A DNA stretch of 64,000 bases from assembly GCF_009362815.1 (NCBI RefSeq), contig NZ_WHNX01000002.1:124001-188000 (forward strand). The letters run 5' to 3'. The position numbers were made by a program, and so were the translations under genes. This DNA is from Alkalibaculum sporogenes (GTDB lineage Bacteria > Bacillota > Clostridia > Eubacteriales > Alkalibacteraceae). Positions within the stretch are counted from its first letter, which is position 1. Each line of letters opens with the position of its first letter. The notes below the pieces were generated by a model, which saw nothing but the letters and a program-made list of their open reading frames with translations, searched no databases and had not been told where the DNA came from. Shown here piece by piece: positions 29,261-37,240 of this stretch.

Positions 29261-29686
29261 CCTTTAATAGAACTACAGTAGAATGTAAATGTTCAAGATA
29301 CTAATTATAATATTGAAGAAGATGAACCTTTAATAGAACTACAGTAGAATGTAAATACTTAATGTGTTTAACTGTAGGGTCGATGGTATACACCTTTAAT
29401 AGAACTACAGTAGAATGTAAAGGTTCAACCCCGGCTTACGCTCCTCAACAGCAAATTGCCTTTAATAGAACTACAGTAGAATGTAAATATACATTAATAC
29501 CTTGTACAGAAGAGTCTTCAAGTCCCTTTAATAGAACTACAGTAGAATGTAAATCTAGAAGAGCAATTATCAATTCTTGGTATGCTACAAGCCTTTAATA
29601 GAACTACAGTAGAATGTAAATTAACCTCTAGATGTGATTTCTTTTCCGCATTCTTTCCTTTAATAGAACTACTGTTTATGGTAATT
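29261..29686 (+). CRISPR. CRISPR array, leader-distal part (7 repeat units)
   Basis: Units start at 29261, 29327, 29393, 29459, 29525, 29592 and 29657. The third ends TAAAG instead of TAAAT. The last (29657-29686) matches only over its first 16 bases, as expected for the degenerate terminal repeat, which fixes the leader on the cas2 side. The array ends two bases before an IS21-family remnant. Confidence 0.96.
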
Positions 29687-29795
29687 TAAAAGTGGTCCAG
29701 TAATTCGATTAATATTAATTGAATTATGGTCCACTATTTTATTATAATCTTTCATATCTGAGGATATGGGAGGTACTAAGGGCGTTATTAAGTTA

Positions 29796-30090
29796 ATGGA
29801 CAATCACACAATTATTAAATTAAATAAGGAAGGGTATTCTAACCGAAATATTTCTAAAATGTTTCCTATAAACAGAAAAACAGTTACAAAATATTGGAAT
29901 GAATATGTGGAACAACAAACATTATTAGAAGTTGCACAACCATATGATGTAACTAATATACTAGAAAAAATATCCACCAGCCTATCACTCAGAAAATCGG
30001 TCATGGTGTAAATACTCAACGAAACTAGATGACTATATTGATGAAATATTAGAAGATATCAGTGCCAAATTTAATGATTGAATTAAAAGA
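29796..30090 (+). pseudogene. IS21 transposase IstA, N-terminal fragment
   Basis: MDNHTIIKLNKEGYSNRNISKM and NRKTVTKYWNEYVE are the N-terminal helix-turn-helix of IstA. The frame stops at 30011; a +1 frame then reads KYSTKLDDYIDEILEDISAKFND, which looks like IstA continued after a frameshift near 30000. The integrase core is missing. Confidence 0.8.
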
Positions 30091-30116
30091 GGCAATAGTC
30101 TGAATTAACTAAATAG

Positions 30117-30411
30117 TTATAAAAAGAAATTCGAAGAATACAATTTAGTAATACTAGATGAGTTGGGTTATGTTTCTTTTCAGGATGTGAAATACTATTT
30201 ACTTTATTATCAAATAGAAATGATAAAGGCTCTATTATAATTACAACCAATCTAGCATTTGATCGTTGGGAGGAAATATTTATCGATCCAATTCTAACAG
30301 GCGCTATGGTAGATCGTCTTTCATATCATACAAGGTCATACTATGGATATATCAAGAGAAACAAGTCATCGTTATGAGGAAATAGTTGTATGGATAAATG
30401 GAAAGAAGTAG
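30117..30411 (+). pseudogene. IS21 helper ATPase IstB, remnant
   Basis: Fragments in different frames match IstB: KKKFEEYNLVILDELGYVSF (Walker B region), then DKGSIIITTNLAFDRWEEIF and DPILTGAMVDRLSYHTRSYYG. The N-terminal Walker A half is gone and frameshifts separate the fragments. Confidence 0.82.
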
Positions 30412-30672
30412 TGGACCGTTTTTGAATTAATATTTGGACCACTTTTCAGTTGACAAATACATTATAACCATATATTTAAATTAAGGTTATTCATAGTAAT
30501 ATCCGGCTAAACACTTGTTTTAATCAAAATATCTTGGGTATATATAAAATAACAAGGAAATGGTTATTTGAAAAGGAAACTTTAATCCTTATATAATCTA
30601 ATTGATAGGATACTAATCGATAAAAGATGAAACCTGACGATTGTCCGTATAGGAATCGGAGGAAACAAACTA

Positions 30673-30783
30673 GTGATAAAAAAACTAGATTTGGAAGTAA
30701 GCGAATTGATCAAGAACCTATCATATGGAAAGATAAAAGTGATTATTGAACCTTACAATAAACCAAAATCTTTGAATAAATAG
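30673..30783 (+). CDS. Possible 36-aa protein in repeated element A
   Basis: GTG 30673 follows CGGAGG by 9 bases. The product starts MIKKLDLEVSELIKNLSYGK and continues IKVIIEPYNKPKSLNK. The ELIKNLSYGKIKVII part is reminiscent of the small YezD/DUF2292-type proteins; this is a weak impression. In copy B the start codon and frame are destroyed, so the gene is either unimportant or decayed there. Confidence 0.4.
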   Translation: MIKKLDLEVSELIKNLSYGKIKVIIEPYNKPKSLNK

Positions 30784-30819
30784 GAAAGGATGATGAAATG
30801 ACAAGTGAATACAATACGT

Positions 30820-30870
30820 AAAGAACAAATTCTCATGAAACTATGATGAATTTGTTCTTTATTTTTTTTT
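30820..30870 (+). terminator. Terminator of repeated element A
   Basis: AAAGAACAAATTC (30820-30832) pairs perfectly with GAATTTGTTCTTT (30848-30860), followed by ATTTTTTTTT. A 7-codon frame (30798-30821, MTSEYNT then stop) ends at the base of the stem; copy B keeps MTSKYST with stop at the same place. Confidence 0.9.
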
Positions 30871-30976
30871 GTTGAAAAACATTTTGTTATTCTGAGTAAT
30901 GTAGTCAAAAATATTTACTTGTAAATAATTATTGTGTACTAAAAAAATTAGTACATGTTAATGTGGCAAAAACTAG

Positions 30977-31039
30977 TTGACATTATTTACAAATGAGAGT
31001 AGTATATTAATATCGATACACGATATCGAGTATAGATAT
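30977..31039 (+). promoter_or_regulatory. padR promoter and 30-bp palindromic operator
   Basis: TTGACA at 30977-30982, then after 17 bases a TAGTAT -10 box (31000-31005). Immediately downstream, 31010-31039 is an imperfect 30-bp palindrome centred on CGATATCG; 26 of 30 positions are symmetric. It covers the predicted start point, so self-repression by the PadR protein is likely. Confidence 0.7.
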
Positions 31040-31053
31040 TGTTGGAGGTTATA

Positions 31054-31365
31054 ATGGCTAGAGAACAATTTCAAAATTTAACTGAACCTATGTACTACAT
31101 TCTACTTGCCTTGACCAGGGAATGTTGCGGAGTGGATATTATGGATATGGTTTCTCAGATCTCTCATGGAAGGGTGAAGGTAGGTCCTGGAACCCTTTAT
31201 ACTTTACTTGCAAAGTTTGAGCTAGCTAAGATTATCAAACAAACCAAAGTTGAAGGTAGAAAGAGGTCCTATATCATAACTGAAAAAGGGATGGAATTGC
31301 TTCGAGATGAATATGAGCGATTACTGACCTTAGCAACTGAGGGAAAAACTTTTTTGGAGGATTGA
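31054..31365 (+). CDS. PadR-family transcriptional regulator
   Basis: A 103-residue winged-helix repressor: MYYILLALTRECCGVDIMDMV, SHGRVKVGPGTLYTLLAKFE and KRSYIITEKGMELLRDEY are the family hallmarks. PadR proteins bind palindromes near their own promoter and release DNA on binding small molecules. ATG 31054 follows GGAGG. The next gene, a DUF2812 membrane protein, starts 3 bases after its stop; this pairing is common in Firmicutes. Confidence 0.93.
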   Translation: MAREQFQNLTEPMYYILLALTRECCGVDIMDMVSQISHGRVKVGPGTLYTLLAKFELAKIIKQTKVEGRKRSYIITEKGMELLRDEYERLLTLATEGKTFLED

Positions 31366-31368
31366 GTG

Positions 31369-32697
31369 ATGGCTAAAAAGGATTATATGAGAAAAATATT
31401 TGTATTCCAACCTTACGAATGTGCAGCAGTGGAAAAATATTTAATGAAAATGGCTTCCGAAGGCTGGATGATAGACAGCATTAAGGGGCGTGGCTCTACA
31501 CCTTGTATATTTGTATTTTGTAGGATGAAACCTACACAACTAACATTTTCAGTAGATTATTTTCAGCAGGGCACTATCTTTGATGAACAGCCCTATATCC
31601 CTACTATGGAATACATAGAATACTGTAAACAAGAGGGATGGAATCATGTTTGCACAAAGGGCAAAATGCAGATTTTCTATACGGAACTAAAAGAGCCGCT
31701 ACCTATTCAAACAGATGAAAAATTGAAATTCAAAGCTATAAATAATGCCTTTCTTATGCAAAATAGTTATATATGGCTTGTCATATTATCTATCAGTGTT
31801 TTATTTTATCTAATAAACTCAAATTTTGAAAAGCTTGTTACCCGATATAATTGGCTGATAAGTACATGTGTATACGTTCTTATGATAATAATTGCACTAA
31901 TTATTCTTGCAGATTATATAAAATGGCGAATTTGTGCTAAGAAAAATTTAAAATCAACTGGCAAACTCAATCTTAAAACTAGAAGACAATGGATTACAGT
32001 CCTGCATTTAGATGCCCTGCTTATAAGTGTTTTTTTAATAATAATGTATACACTTTCTCCTAATAAGTTGATATTATTAACTATTCTCTTATATTTAGGA
32101 ATCTTACAAACGTATTACTATTTCTATGAGGATAGAAATCATAGCACTAGAGTTAATAAACTCATTTTTGGGGGGAGGATATTAATTAATGTATGTGTAA
32201 TTATTATGGTAAATGTAATCATTTTTTCATCTAACATGAATCAATGGTCAATTGATGAGACAAAACAACAGTTGATAGATCCATTACCAATCAATGAATC
32301 CAATGAAATAAGCTATATCGGTAATAGAATAGATAGCCAAGAAACCTTTTTAGCACAATTAAGTACCTATACCTATTATTACGAATGGAATAAAGTAGAA
32401 AATTCCCCGATAATAAGATTAAAAGTTTTTGAGAGCCCTTATAAGTGGATAACAAGTAAATATATAGATGGTAGAATCTCCGGTAAAAAATACGATTACT
32501 CATTCCATGAAGGTGATCCAGTCCCATGGGGAGCCGAAAAAATGTATAAAATAGAGGGGGAGTATCGCGGGTGGAAGAATACTATTATTCTGGTTTATAA
32601 AAACAGAGTACTAGTTTTAGATTCACAATCGGAAATCCCCTATACTAAGGAGAATATAGAGAAAATTAATAGTATTCTTGAAAAAGAATCGGATTAG
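31369..32697 (+). CDS. DUF2812 membrane protein, partner of PadR
   Basis: The N-terminal ~115 residues are the DUF2812 domain (KIFVFQPYECAAVEKYLMKMASEGWMID, then FSVDYFQQ). Four membrane helices follow (about 125-150, 155-180, 210-250, 270-290). The last ~130 residues are an outside domain ending GDPVPWGAEKMYKIEGEYRGWKNTIILVY. Function unknown; it is presumably a sensor or effector regulated by the PadR protein. ATG 31369 follows TTGGAGGATTGAG. A remnant of a second copy lies at 43758-43958. Confidence 0.85.
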   Translation: MAKKDYMRKIFVFQPYECAAVEKYLMKMASEGWMIDSIKGRGSTPCIFVFCRMKPTQLTFSVDYFQQGTIFDEQPYIPTMEYIEYCKQEGWNHVCTKGKMQIFYTELKEPLPIQTDEKLKFKAINNAFLMQNSYIWLVILSISVLFYLINSNFEKLVTRYNWLISTCVYVLMIIIALIILADYIKWRICAKKNLKSTGKLNLKTRRQWITVLHLDALLISVFLIIMYTLSPNKLILLTILLYLGILQTYYYFYEDRNHSTRVNKLIFGGRILINVCVIIMVNVIIFSSNMNQWSIDETKQQLIDPLPINESNEISYIGNRIDSQETFLAQLSTYTYYYEWNKVENSPIIRLKVFESPYKWITSKYIDGRISGKKYDYSFHEGDPVPWGAEKMYKIEGEYRGWKNTIILVYKNRVLVLDSQSEIPYTKENIEKINSILEKESD

Positions 32698-32738
32698 TTT
32701 CTTCACCTTTTGATTAAGCAAAATAGTCACTATATAAA

Positions 32739-32765
32739 AGGTATGTCGGTATCGGGCATACCTAC
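32739..32765. terminator. Hairpin between convergent gene ends
   Basis: AGGTATG (32739-32745) pairs with CATACCT (32757-32763). It may terminate the DUF2812 transcript or the minus-strand remnant. Confidence 0.5.
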
Positions 32766-33131
32766 TCACAATAAAGGTTCTAAGTGTACTACTAATTGAA
32801 CATTCTTTTCTAGATGCACTATTAATCTTTCTCCGATTGAATGAACCATATCATGGGATTGTTGTATACTCATGTTGGGAGCAGTTAAAATATACATATC
32901 AATGAAAACCTCATCTATCCTTCCTCGACTTCGAATTTTATGAAAACCTTGTACTTGAGAATATTGATACAGGATTTTTTTTACGATTTCTTCATCAACT
33001 GCACGTTTATCTACTAATACATCACAGTTATCTATAAATATCTCATAGGCTGCATGTAATATAATCACTGATATACCTAGTGATACTATTACATCAATTA
33101 TTAGTGGAAAGCATAGTTTAATACATATCAT
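32766..33131 (-). pseudogene. Truncated CDF cation transporter, C-terminal half only
   Basis: The 121 codons match the last 120 residues of the intact transporter at 44089-44952 (IIDVIVSLGISVIILHAAYEIF; ERLIVHLEKNVQLVVHLEPLL) with about 85 percent identity by eye. Transmembrane helices 1-4 with the metal site are absent. Sequence upstream of 33148 resumes similarity to the region beyond the 5' end of the intact gene (near 45129), so about 670 bases were deleted internally. Not expected to function. Confidence 0.9.
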
Positions 33132-33607
33132 AGTAAAATTAGTTAATGTTTAGAATTAACTAATTTATCTTTATATATCAAGGAATTATTATTTCTTAAA
33201 GTGCTGCTTTAATTCTAAAACACTGTATCCTATTTTTAGTAATAGAAAAATATTTTCAAACTCCTCCTACAATACACATGATTAGTGCTTAATCACCTTA
33301 TTTTATTGTATCTGTGCTTGCATTAAATTTGTTACTATAAAAGTGTAATTTCGCAACAGATTGTAGAGTTTGTAACTAAACAAGTTAGTTGATAAATTTT
33401 GTAAATATAATAACTTTTTTGTAATGAATTATTGTATAATGATTACAATTATAATAATTTTATAACTAGATATACAAAGTAAACCGTATATATTTCAAAA
33501 AATAAAGTGATGAATGTGATTTGTTTCAAATTACATAATAGATTAACTAGAAAATTATATACTACTTAAAAAATAGCTATAAATAGATAAAAGGAGGCGA
33601 TAAATTC
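33132..33607. other. Intergenic region upstream of the agr genes
   Basis: Up to about 33245 it resembles 45129-45230, the upstream flank of the intact CDF gene. Beyond that is an inverted repeat TAACT-aaaca-AGTTA (33373-33387) and a TATAAT box (33435-33440), candidates for the agrA promoter and an operator. No gene is visible. Confidence 0.5.
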
Positions 33608-34315
33608 ATGAAATCAATTCTTGTAGTAGAGGATGAATTGATTGTCCAACAAGGAATAAAAAAAATATTACTATCTATTGATTCACAATTGAATATTATG
33701 ACTGCTTCCTATGGGAGCAAGGCTTTGCAAATCGCTAAAGGCAATCAAATTCTAGCATTTCTTATTGATATTCAATTATTGGATTACAATGGCTTACTAT
33801 TGGCAGAACAGATAAGAGAATTGGATAGATATAAATTTACGCCTATAGTATTTGTAACGGCAATACCTACGAAAGAAATAATAGCTTATAAACAGTTCCA
33901 TTGTTATGATTATATTATTAAGCCATTTACAGAGGAAGAGATCAGACAAACTATGGACCCTATTATCAAACATTATATGGCACCTGTAGAAAGTGAAAAG
34001 GAGACTCTACAGTTAAAACAAGGAGAAATTATCTATAACTACAGACAACAAGATATCATCTATATAGAATCAATCAATAGAAAATTAAATATAACGACAA
34101 CACGTGAAGTTGCTACCTTTTCGAAATATACATTGAATACCATTGAAAAAGAATTGAGTGACAATTTTATACGATGCCATAAAGGTATCATAATAAATAC
34201 ATATTATATTGAGAAAATCGATATGAAGAAGATGAATATCTATGTAAGAAATTTTGATCAGCCATTACCTTTGGGAAGAAAATATGTAGATGAGCTAAAA
34301 GGGGCGTATTTATGA
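33608..34315 (+). CDS. LytTR-family response regulator (AgrA-like)
   Basis: A receiver domain (residues 1-125) with phospho-acceptor Asp54 in FLIDIQLLD, acidic Glu8-Asp9 pocket and Lys of YIIKPF, followed by a LytTR DNA-binding domain (about 135-235; YIESINRKLNITTTRE, FIRCHKGIIINTYYIEKI, LPLGRKY). AgrA-type regulators bind paired direct repeats and activate agr and target genes. ATG 33608 follows AAGGAGG. It overlaps the kinase gene by 4 bases. Confidence 0.93.
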   Translation: MKSILVVEDELIVQQGIKKILLSIDSQLNIMTASYGSKALQIAKGNQILAFLIDIQLLDYNGLLLAEQIRELDRYKFTPIVFVTAIPTKEIIAYKQFHCYDYIIKPFTEEEIRQTMDPIIKHYMAPVESEKETLQLKQGEIIYNYRQQDIIYIESINRKLNITTTREVATFSKYTLNTIEKELSDNFIRCHKGIIINTYYIEKIDMKKMNIYVRNFDQPLPLGRKYVDELKGAYL

Positions 34316-35550
34316 ACCTTATGCAGTCCATCTTATTTTCATGGTTTGATTTATTAGGATATGTTCTGATATCCTGTAAATTATTTAGGGTGAAGATCAC
34401 TGGGAAAATGTATTTTTATATTTCTATATTTTCCATCATTACGGGAACCATTAGTTATTGGGCAGAAGGCAGCTATGCCGTAATTCTTATTGGAATACTT
34501 TTATTTGTTTTTCTTTTGGGGATATTTCGGAATAGTATTGTGAGAACGATTAATGTCTACATCATTAGTACAATACTACTCAGTATTTTACAACTTTTAA
34601 TAATATTAATCACAAAAAATATTCAAGATTTCTTTGTTGTGGGAATCATTAGCCAATCGGTGTCTTTGATACTGGTATTGCTGATATACTTTAAAGTGCC
34701 TTTAGATATTTTTATGGACTTTGTACTAAGTAAAAATAAAACATTTTTGTATTTGCAGTTAAGCTTATTTTTTTTAACTTTTCTTTTACTTATTTTCTGG
34801 CATGTCAGTAAAGATCAATTCTTAAATAATATAGGCGTAATCGCTGTATTGTCTATAGCCATAATCATTATTAATTTTGTTATTTTAAATAGGGGACTGA
34901 ATAATAAAATTCAAGAGGAAGAATTGCGCATTTATCAAATATATAATCCGATTGTAGAGGAACTGATCGACGAATTGAGAGCAAGGCAACATGAATTTGA
35001 TAATCAACTGCAAGCAATGCATATGTTGATTACCACGGAAGATACAAAAAAAGATGTACGGGAATATTTAAACCAAATGAATGAAAGTACTGTATTAGGA
35101 GATTTGATTAAAATAGAAAATAAGCTTGTAGCAGGACTGCTATATAGCAAAAAGAAACAAGCTATTGATCAAGGGATAGAATTTGAGATTCGACAAAAGT
35201 TATACTATATTCATGGAAAAATGAAAGAGTTTGAGTTGGTAGAAATATTGGGAATCTTGTTGGACAATGCCTTTGAAACTAATGTAGATAACAATAAAGT
35301 AATATTGGAAATGAAAAAAGTGGAAGATAACAATGTAATTAAAGTGATGAATAAACATTCTTATCTTCCTAAAAAAGTAATGGAGGGGCTCTTTATAAAG
35401 GGAAACACCACAAAAGGCAAAGCAAGGGGATATGGATTATACCGCTTAAAATCTATTTGTAAGATGTGTGATGCTTCCTTATTGGTGGATAATGTAATGA
35501 TTAAAGAAGAAAATTATGTAATGTTTGAAGTTTCCTTCTCAGCAATGTAG
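34312..35550 (+). CDS. AgrC-like sensor histidine kinase
   Basis: About six hydrophobic segments fill residues 1-205; these would sense the cyclic peptide. A GHKL kinase follows: the dimerisation helix with phospho-acceptor His227 (RQHEFDNQLQAMHML), N-box EILGILLDNAFET and G-box KGKARGYGLYRLKSI. This fits the AgrC/FsrC type. The ATG overlaps the agrA stop (ATGA), and the stop lies 6 bases from the end of the convergent agrD gene. Confidence 0.93.
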   Translation: MNLMQSILFSWFDLLGYVLISCKLFRVKITGKMYFYISIFSIITGTISYWAEGSYAVILIGILLFVFLLGIFRNSIVRTINVYIISTILLSILQLLIILITKNIQDFFVVGIISQSVSLILVLLIYFKVPLDIFMDFVLSKNKTFLYLQLSLFFLTFLLLIFWHVSKDQFLNNIGVIAVLSIAIIIINFVILNRGLNNKIQEEELRIYQIYNPIVEELIDELRARQHEFDNQLQAMHMLITTEDTKKDVREYLNQMNESTVLGDLIKIENKLVAGLLYSKKKQAIDQGIEFEIRQKLYYIHGKMKEFELVEILGILLDNAFETNVDNNKVILEMKKVEDNNVIKVMNKHSYLPKKVMEGLFIKGNTTKGKARGYGLYRLKSICKMCDASLLVDNVMIKEENYVMFEVSFSAM

Positions 35551-35556
35551 AATATC

Positions 35557-35706
35557 TTAAACATTTTGTTTTAATGATGCAGGGCAGTCTGGTTCCCCAA
35601 ACCAAAGTATAGACGCAGAGCCACTAACAATCAGTGTAGCTAGTACAATCAATAATTTAATTATATTGAATATTGTTTTATCATATAAGCTTTTTTGTTT
35701 TTCCAT
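35557..35706 (-). CDS. agrD: AgrD-like autoinducing peptide precursor (49 aa)
   Basis: ATG 35706 is preceded by AAAGGAG. The product is MEKQKSLYDKTIFNIIKLLI, then VLATLIVSGSASILWFG, then EPDCPASLKQNV. This has the AgrD plan: amphipathic N-terminal helix, small-residue stretch, short peptide core and acidic/proline recognition tail. The core SILWF lines up with the CLWFT autoinducer core of Clostridium perfringens AgrD, with Ser32 in the place of the ring-forming Cys; Cys41 falls in the recognition tail. A Ser lactone ring, as in enterococcal GBAP, is thus likely; Cys41 is the alternative. It overlaps agrB by 26 bases. Confidence 0.88.
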   Translation of the reverse strand: MEKQKSLYDKTIFNIIKLLIVLATLIVSGSASILWFGEPDCPASLKQNV

Positions 35707-36265
35707 GAATTTGAACTCCTTTCGCTAAAATGAGTTGAATTGATTGAAATAGCATAACCCATATCCCGATTGTAAAAAAATATAAGCCATTTGTTATTTG
35801 GAAGAGAATAAAATAGAAGGTGAGAATTACAATAGCTGTAACCTTAAATTTTGTTCTCTTTTCTTTTGTATAACTGGGGCGTTTCTCACAAGTTAATGGT
35901 GCTAAAAGGAGAACCGCTAAAAGTGCGACTACAAATGATAGAGTGTAAAAATTATAATTAATAGGGACAGTATTATGAAAGCAAATAATCGCCCCAAAGA
36001 ATAATCCTGTGAAAATTAAACAAGCCCAATAAGTTTTAAAATGCAAACCACCTGAAAAAGGTCGAATGGTGCATAATGCAATCATAGAATAAAGGAGCTC
36101 CCATTGTTTATAGAAAAATGAGGAAATGAAAAATAGAATTACACATTTTGAAACTTCACCAATAATAACTTCTAGTGAGTATCTCAACTTCTCTTCTTCA
36201 TACGGACCAAATTCGTAGTACTTGCCAAAATGCCCTTCAATTCGATTTACAAGTTGATTTATCAT
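35681..36265 (-). CDS. agrB: AgrB-like peptide-processing membrane protease
   Basis: AgrB cleaves the C-terminal tail of AgrD and forms the (thio)lactone. The 194-residue protein has the catalytic motif RPFSGGLHFKTYWAC with His75 and Cys82 (compare His77 and Cys84 of the staphylococcal enzyme) and about five membrane helices. I chose ATG 36265, preceded by GGGGGTGAG; the longer frame has 18 extra residues without support. agrB-agrD point toward agrA-agrC, so the two pairs are convergent rather than one operon. Confidence 0.95.
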   Translation of the reverse strand: MINQLVNRIEGHFGKYYEFGPYEEEKLRYSLEVIIGEVSKCVILFFISSFFYKQWELLYSMIALCTIRPFSGGLHFKTYWACLIFTGLFFGAIICFHNTVPINYNFYTLSFVVALLAVLLLAPLTCEKRPSYTKEKRTKFKVTAIVILTFYFILFQITNGLYFFTIGIWVMLFQSIQLILAKGVQIHGKTKKLI

Positions 36266-36332
36266 AGTCTCACCCCCATTTTGAAGTAGTTTATCATAAA
36301 AATTCAAAAAAAACTTCAATCATGTATAAACG

Positions 36333-36483
36333 ACACCTATAGGTGTATAAAAAGTAGTGTCAGTGCATAAACAGCCTATATTGGTGCGCGAAAATCATTT
36401 TTCATGTTTTTAGACACCCATAGGTGCTGTTTACGCACAAGGGATTGTAATTGTGGATTTGTTTGATTAAGATAAGAGTAGTA
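36333..36483. repeat. Palindrome plus 143-bp repeated regulatory element, copy 1
   Basis: 36341-36483 is nearly identical to 37241-37383 (a few mismatches). It starts with the perfect palindrome ACACCTATAGGTGT (36333-36346) and contains GTGCATAAACAGC (36363-36375) opposed by GCTGTTTACGCAC further on. It lies between divergent agrB and the lipoprotein gene at 36563, so it could control both. Three related motifs (ACACCTATAGGTG, AGCCTATATTGGTG, ACACCCATAGGTG) suggest repeated operator sites. Confidence 0.75.
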
Positions 36484-36562
36484 TACATATTAATGAACGG
36501 AAGTATAAGCTCGTAAAAATGATAATATATCATTTTATATATGAAATAGGAGCTGATTGTAA

Positions 36563-37123
36563 ATGAAGAAAACATATAACAAAAAATTTATTTTATTGAT
36601 GTTAATCACGTTGATAGCGACTGGTGGATGTACAGTTAATGATTACCCTATTTATCACTTTACTGAATCAGCATCTATTTGTGTACCGGGTTCAATTGGA
36701 GATAGTAGAACGTTAGGAGAGTCGTATCTCGAAAATAGGGGGGATCGTACCATTACTATTTTGGAAGTGACTTTAGTTAATCCGATAGATATGTCTATAA
36801 TAGAATCTTCTATATTGAACGTAATAGACGAAGAAAATCCCAATGAAACTACTCTTGTAGGAGGAGTGTTTTGGCCTCTGGAAGAGCCTCCTTTACATTG
36901 GGATAGCCGTGTACCAGCAGAGGGAGCAGTCCTGAAACCAGGGGATGAGGGAAATTTGGTGCTGGCGGTAACTTCTCATGCTACCGAAACAGCTACCGCC
37001 GAAGCAATCCGCATTGTTTATAAAGACGAAACAGGGAAAAAATACAAACAAGATACGAATGTTAAATACTTTATTTCTTCTTTGGATTGCAGTGAAGCAA
37101 TTAATCTAGATTCAAAAGAGTAA
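36563..37123 (+). CDS. Lipoprotein of unknown function
   Basis: A 186-residue exported protein with a lipoprotein signal (KKFILLMLITLIATGGC, lipid-modified Cys23). The mature part looks all-beta (DRTITILEVTLVNPIDMSIIES; GAVLKPGDEGNLVLAVTSHATETATAEAIRIVYKDETGKKY), like a small immunoglobulin-type domain. I do not recognise a family. The repeated 143-bp element lies upstream, a terminator follows, and an ABC exporter operon with more lipoproteins comes next, so it may belong to the same peptide-controlled regulon. Confidence 0.8.
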   Translation: MKKTYNKKFILLMLITLIATGGCTVNDYPIYHFTESASICVPGSIGDSRTLGESYLENRGDRTITILEVTLVNPIDMSIIESSILNVIDEENPNETTLVGGVFWPLEEPPLHWDSRVPAEGAVLKPGDEGNLVLAVTSHATETATAEAIRIVYKDETGKKYKQDTNVKYFISSLDCSEAINLDSKE

Positions 37124-37189
37124 TTGTAAAAAATTGTTTTTTCAATAGTCACTCTTAATAAAAAGTATATATGACACTAGAATATAAAC

Positions 37190-37236
37190 AGACTGTTCTA
37201 TAATCAATTATTGGTGTTGGAACAGTCTTTTATTAT
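37190..37236 (+). terminator. Terminator after the lipoprotein gene
   Basis: AGACTGTTC (37190-37198) pairs perfectly with GAACAGTCT (37220-37228), followed by TTTATTAT. Confidence 0.88.
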
Positions 37237-37240
37237 ATGG

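Larger units (their letters stand above)
29688..30446 (+). mobile_element. Decayed IS21-family element
   Basis: Inverted ends AAAAGTGGTCCA (29688-29699) and TGGACCACTTTT (30435-30446), each with a second internal GGTCC-type copy as in IS21 elements. Between them are fragments of istA and istB. At about 760 bp it is far shorter than the usual 2-2.5 kb, so a large internal part is deleted. Confidence 0.85.
30520..30910 (+). repeat. Conserved non-coding/short-ORF element, copy A
   Basis: About 350-390 bases closely similar to 43290-43660. Strongest identity covers AATATCTTGGGTATAT..., the core GAAACCTGACGATTGTCC then GTATAGGAATCGGAGGAA, AAACTAGATTTGGAAGTAAG, and a perfect terminator at the end. 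It contains a 36-codon open frame and a 7-codon frame, both with plausible ribosome binding sites. I cannot assign it to a known RNA class or transposon. Confidence 0.8.

Noticed and set aside
33360-33400. LytTR/AgrA direct-repeat site upstream of agrA
   Set aside because: ACAAGTTAG resembles one half-site, but no second copy at the right spacing; only an inverted repeat is clear.
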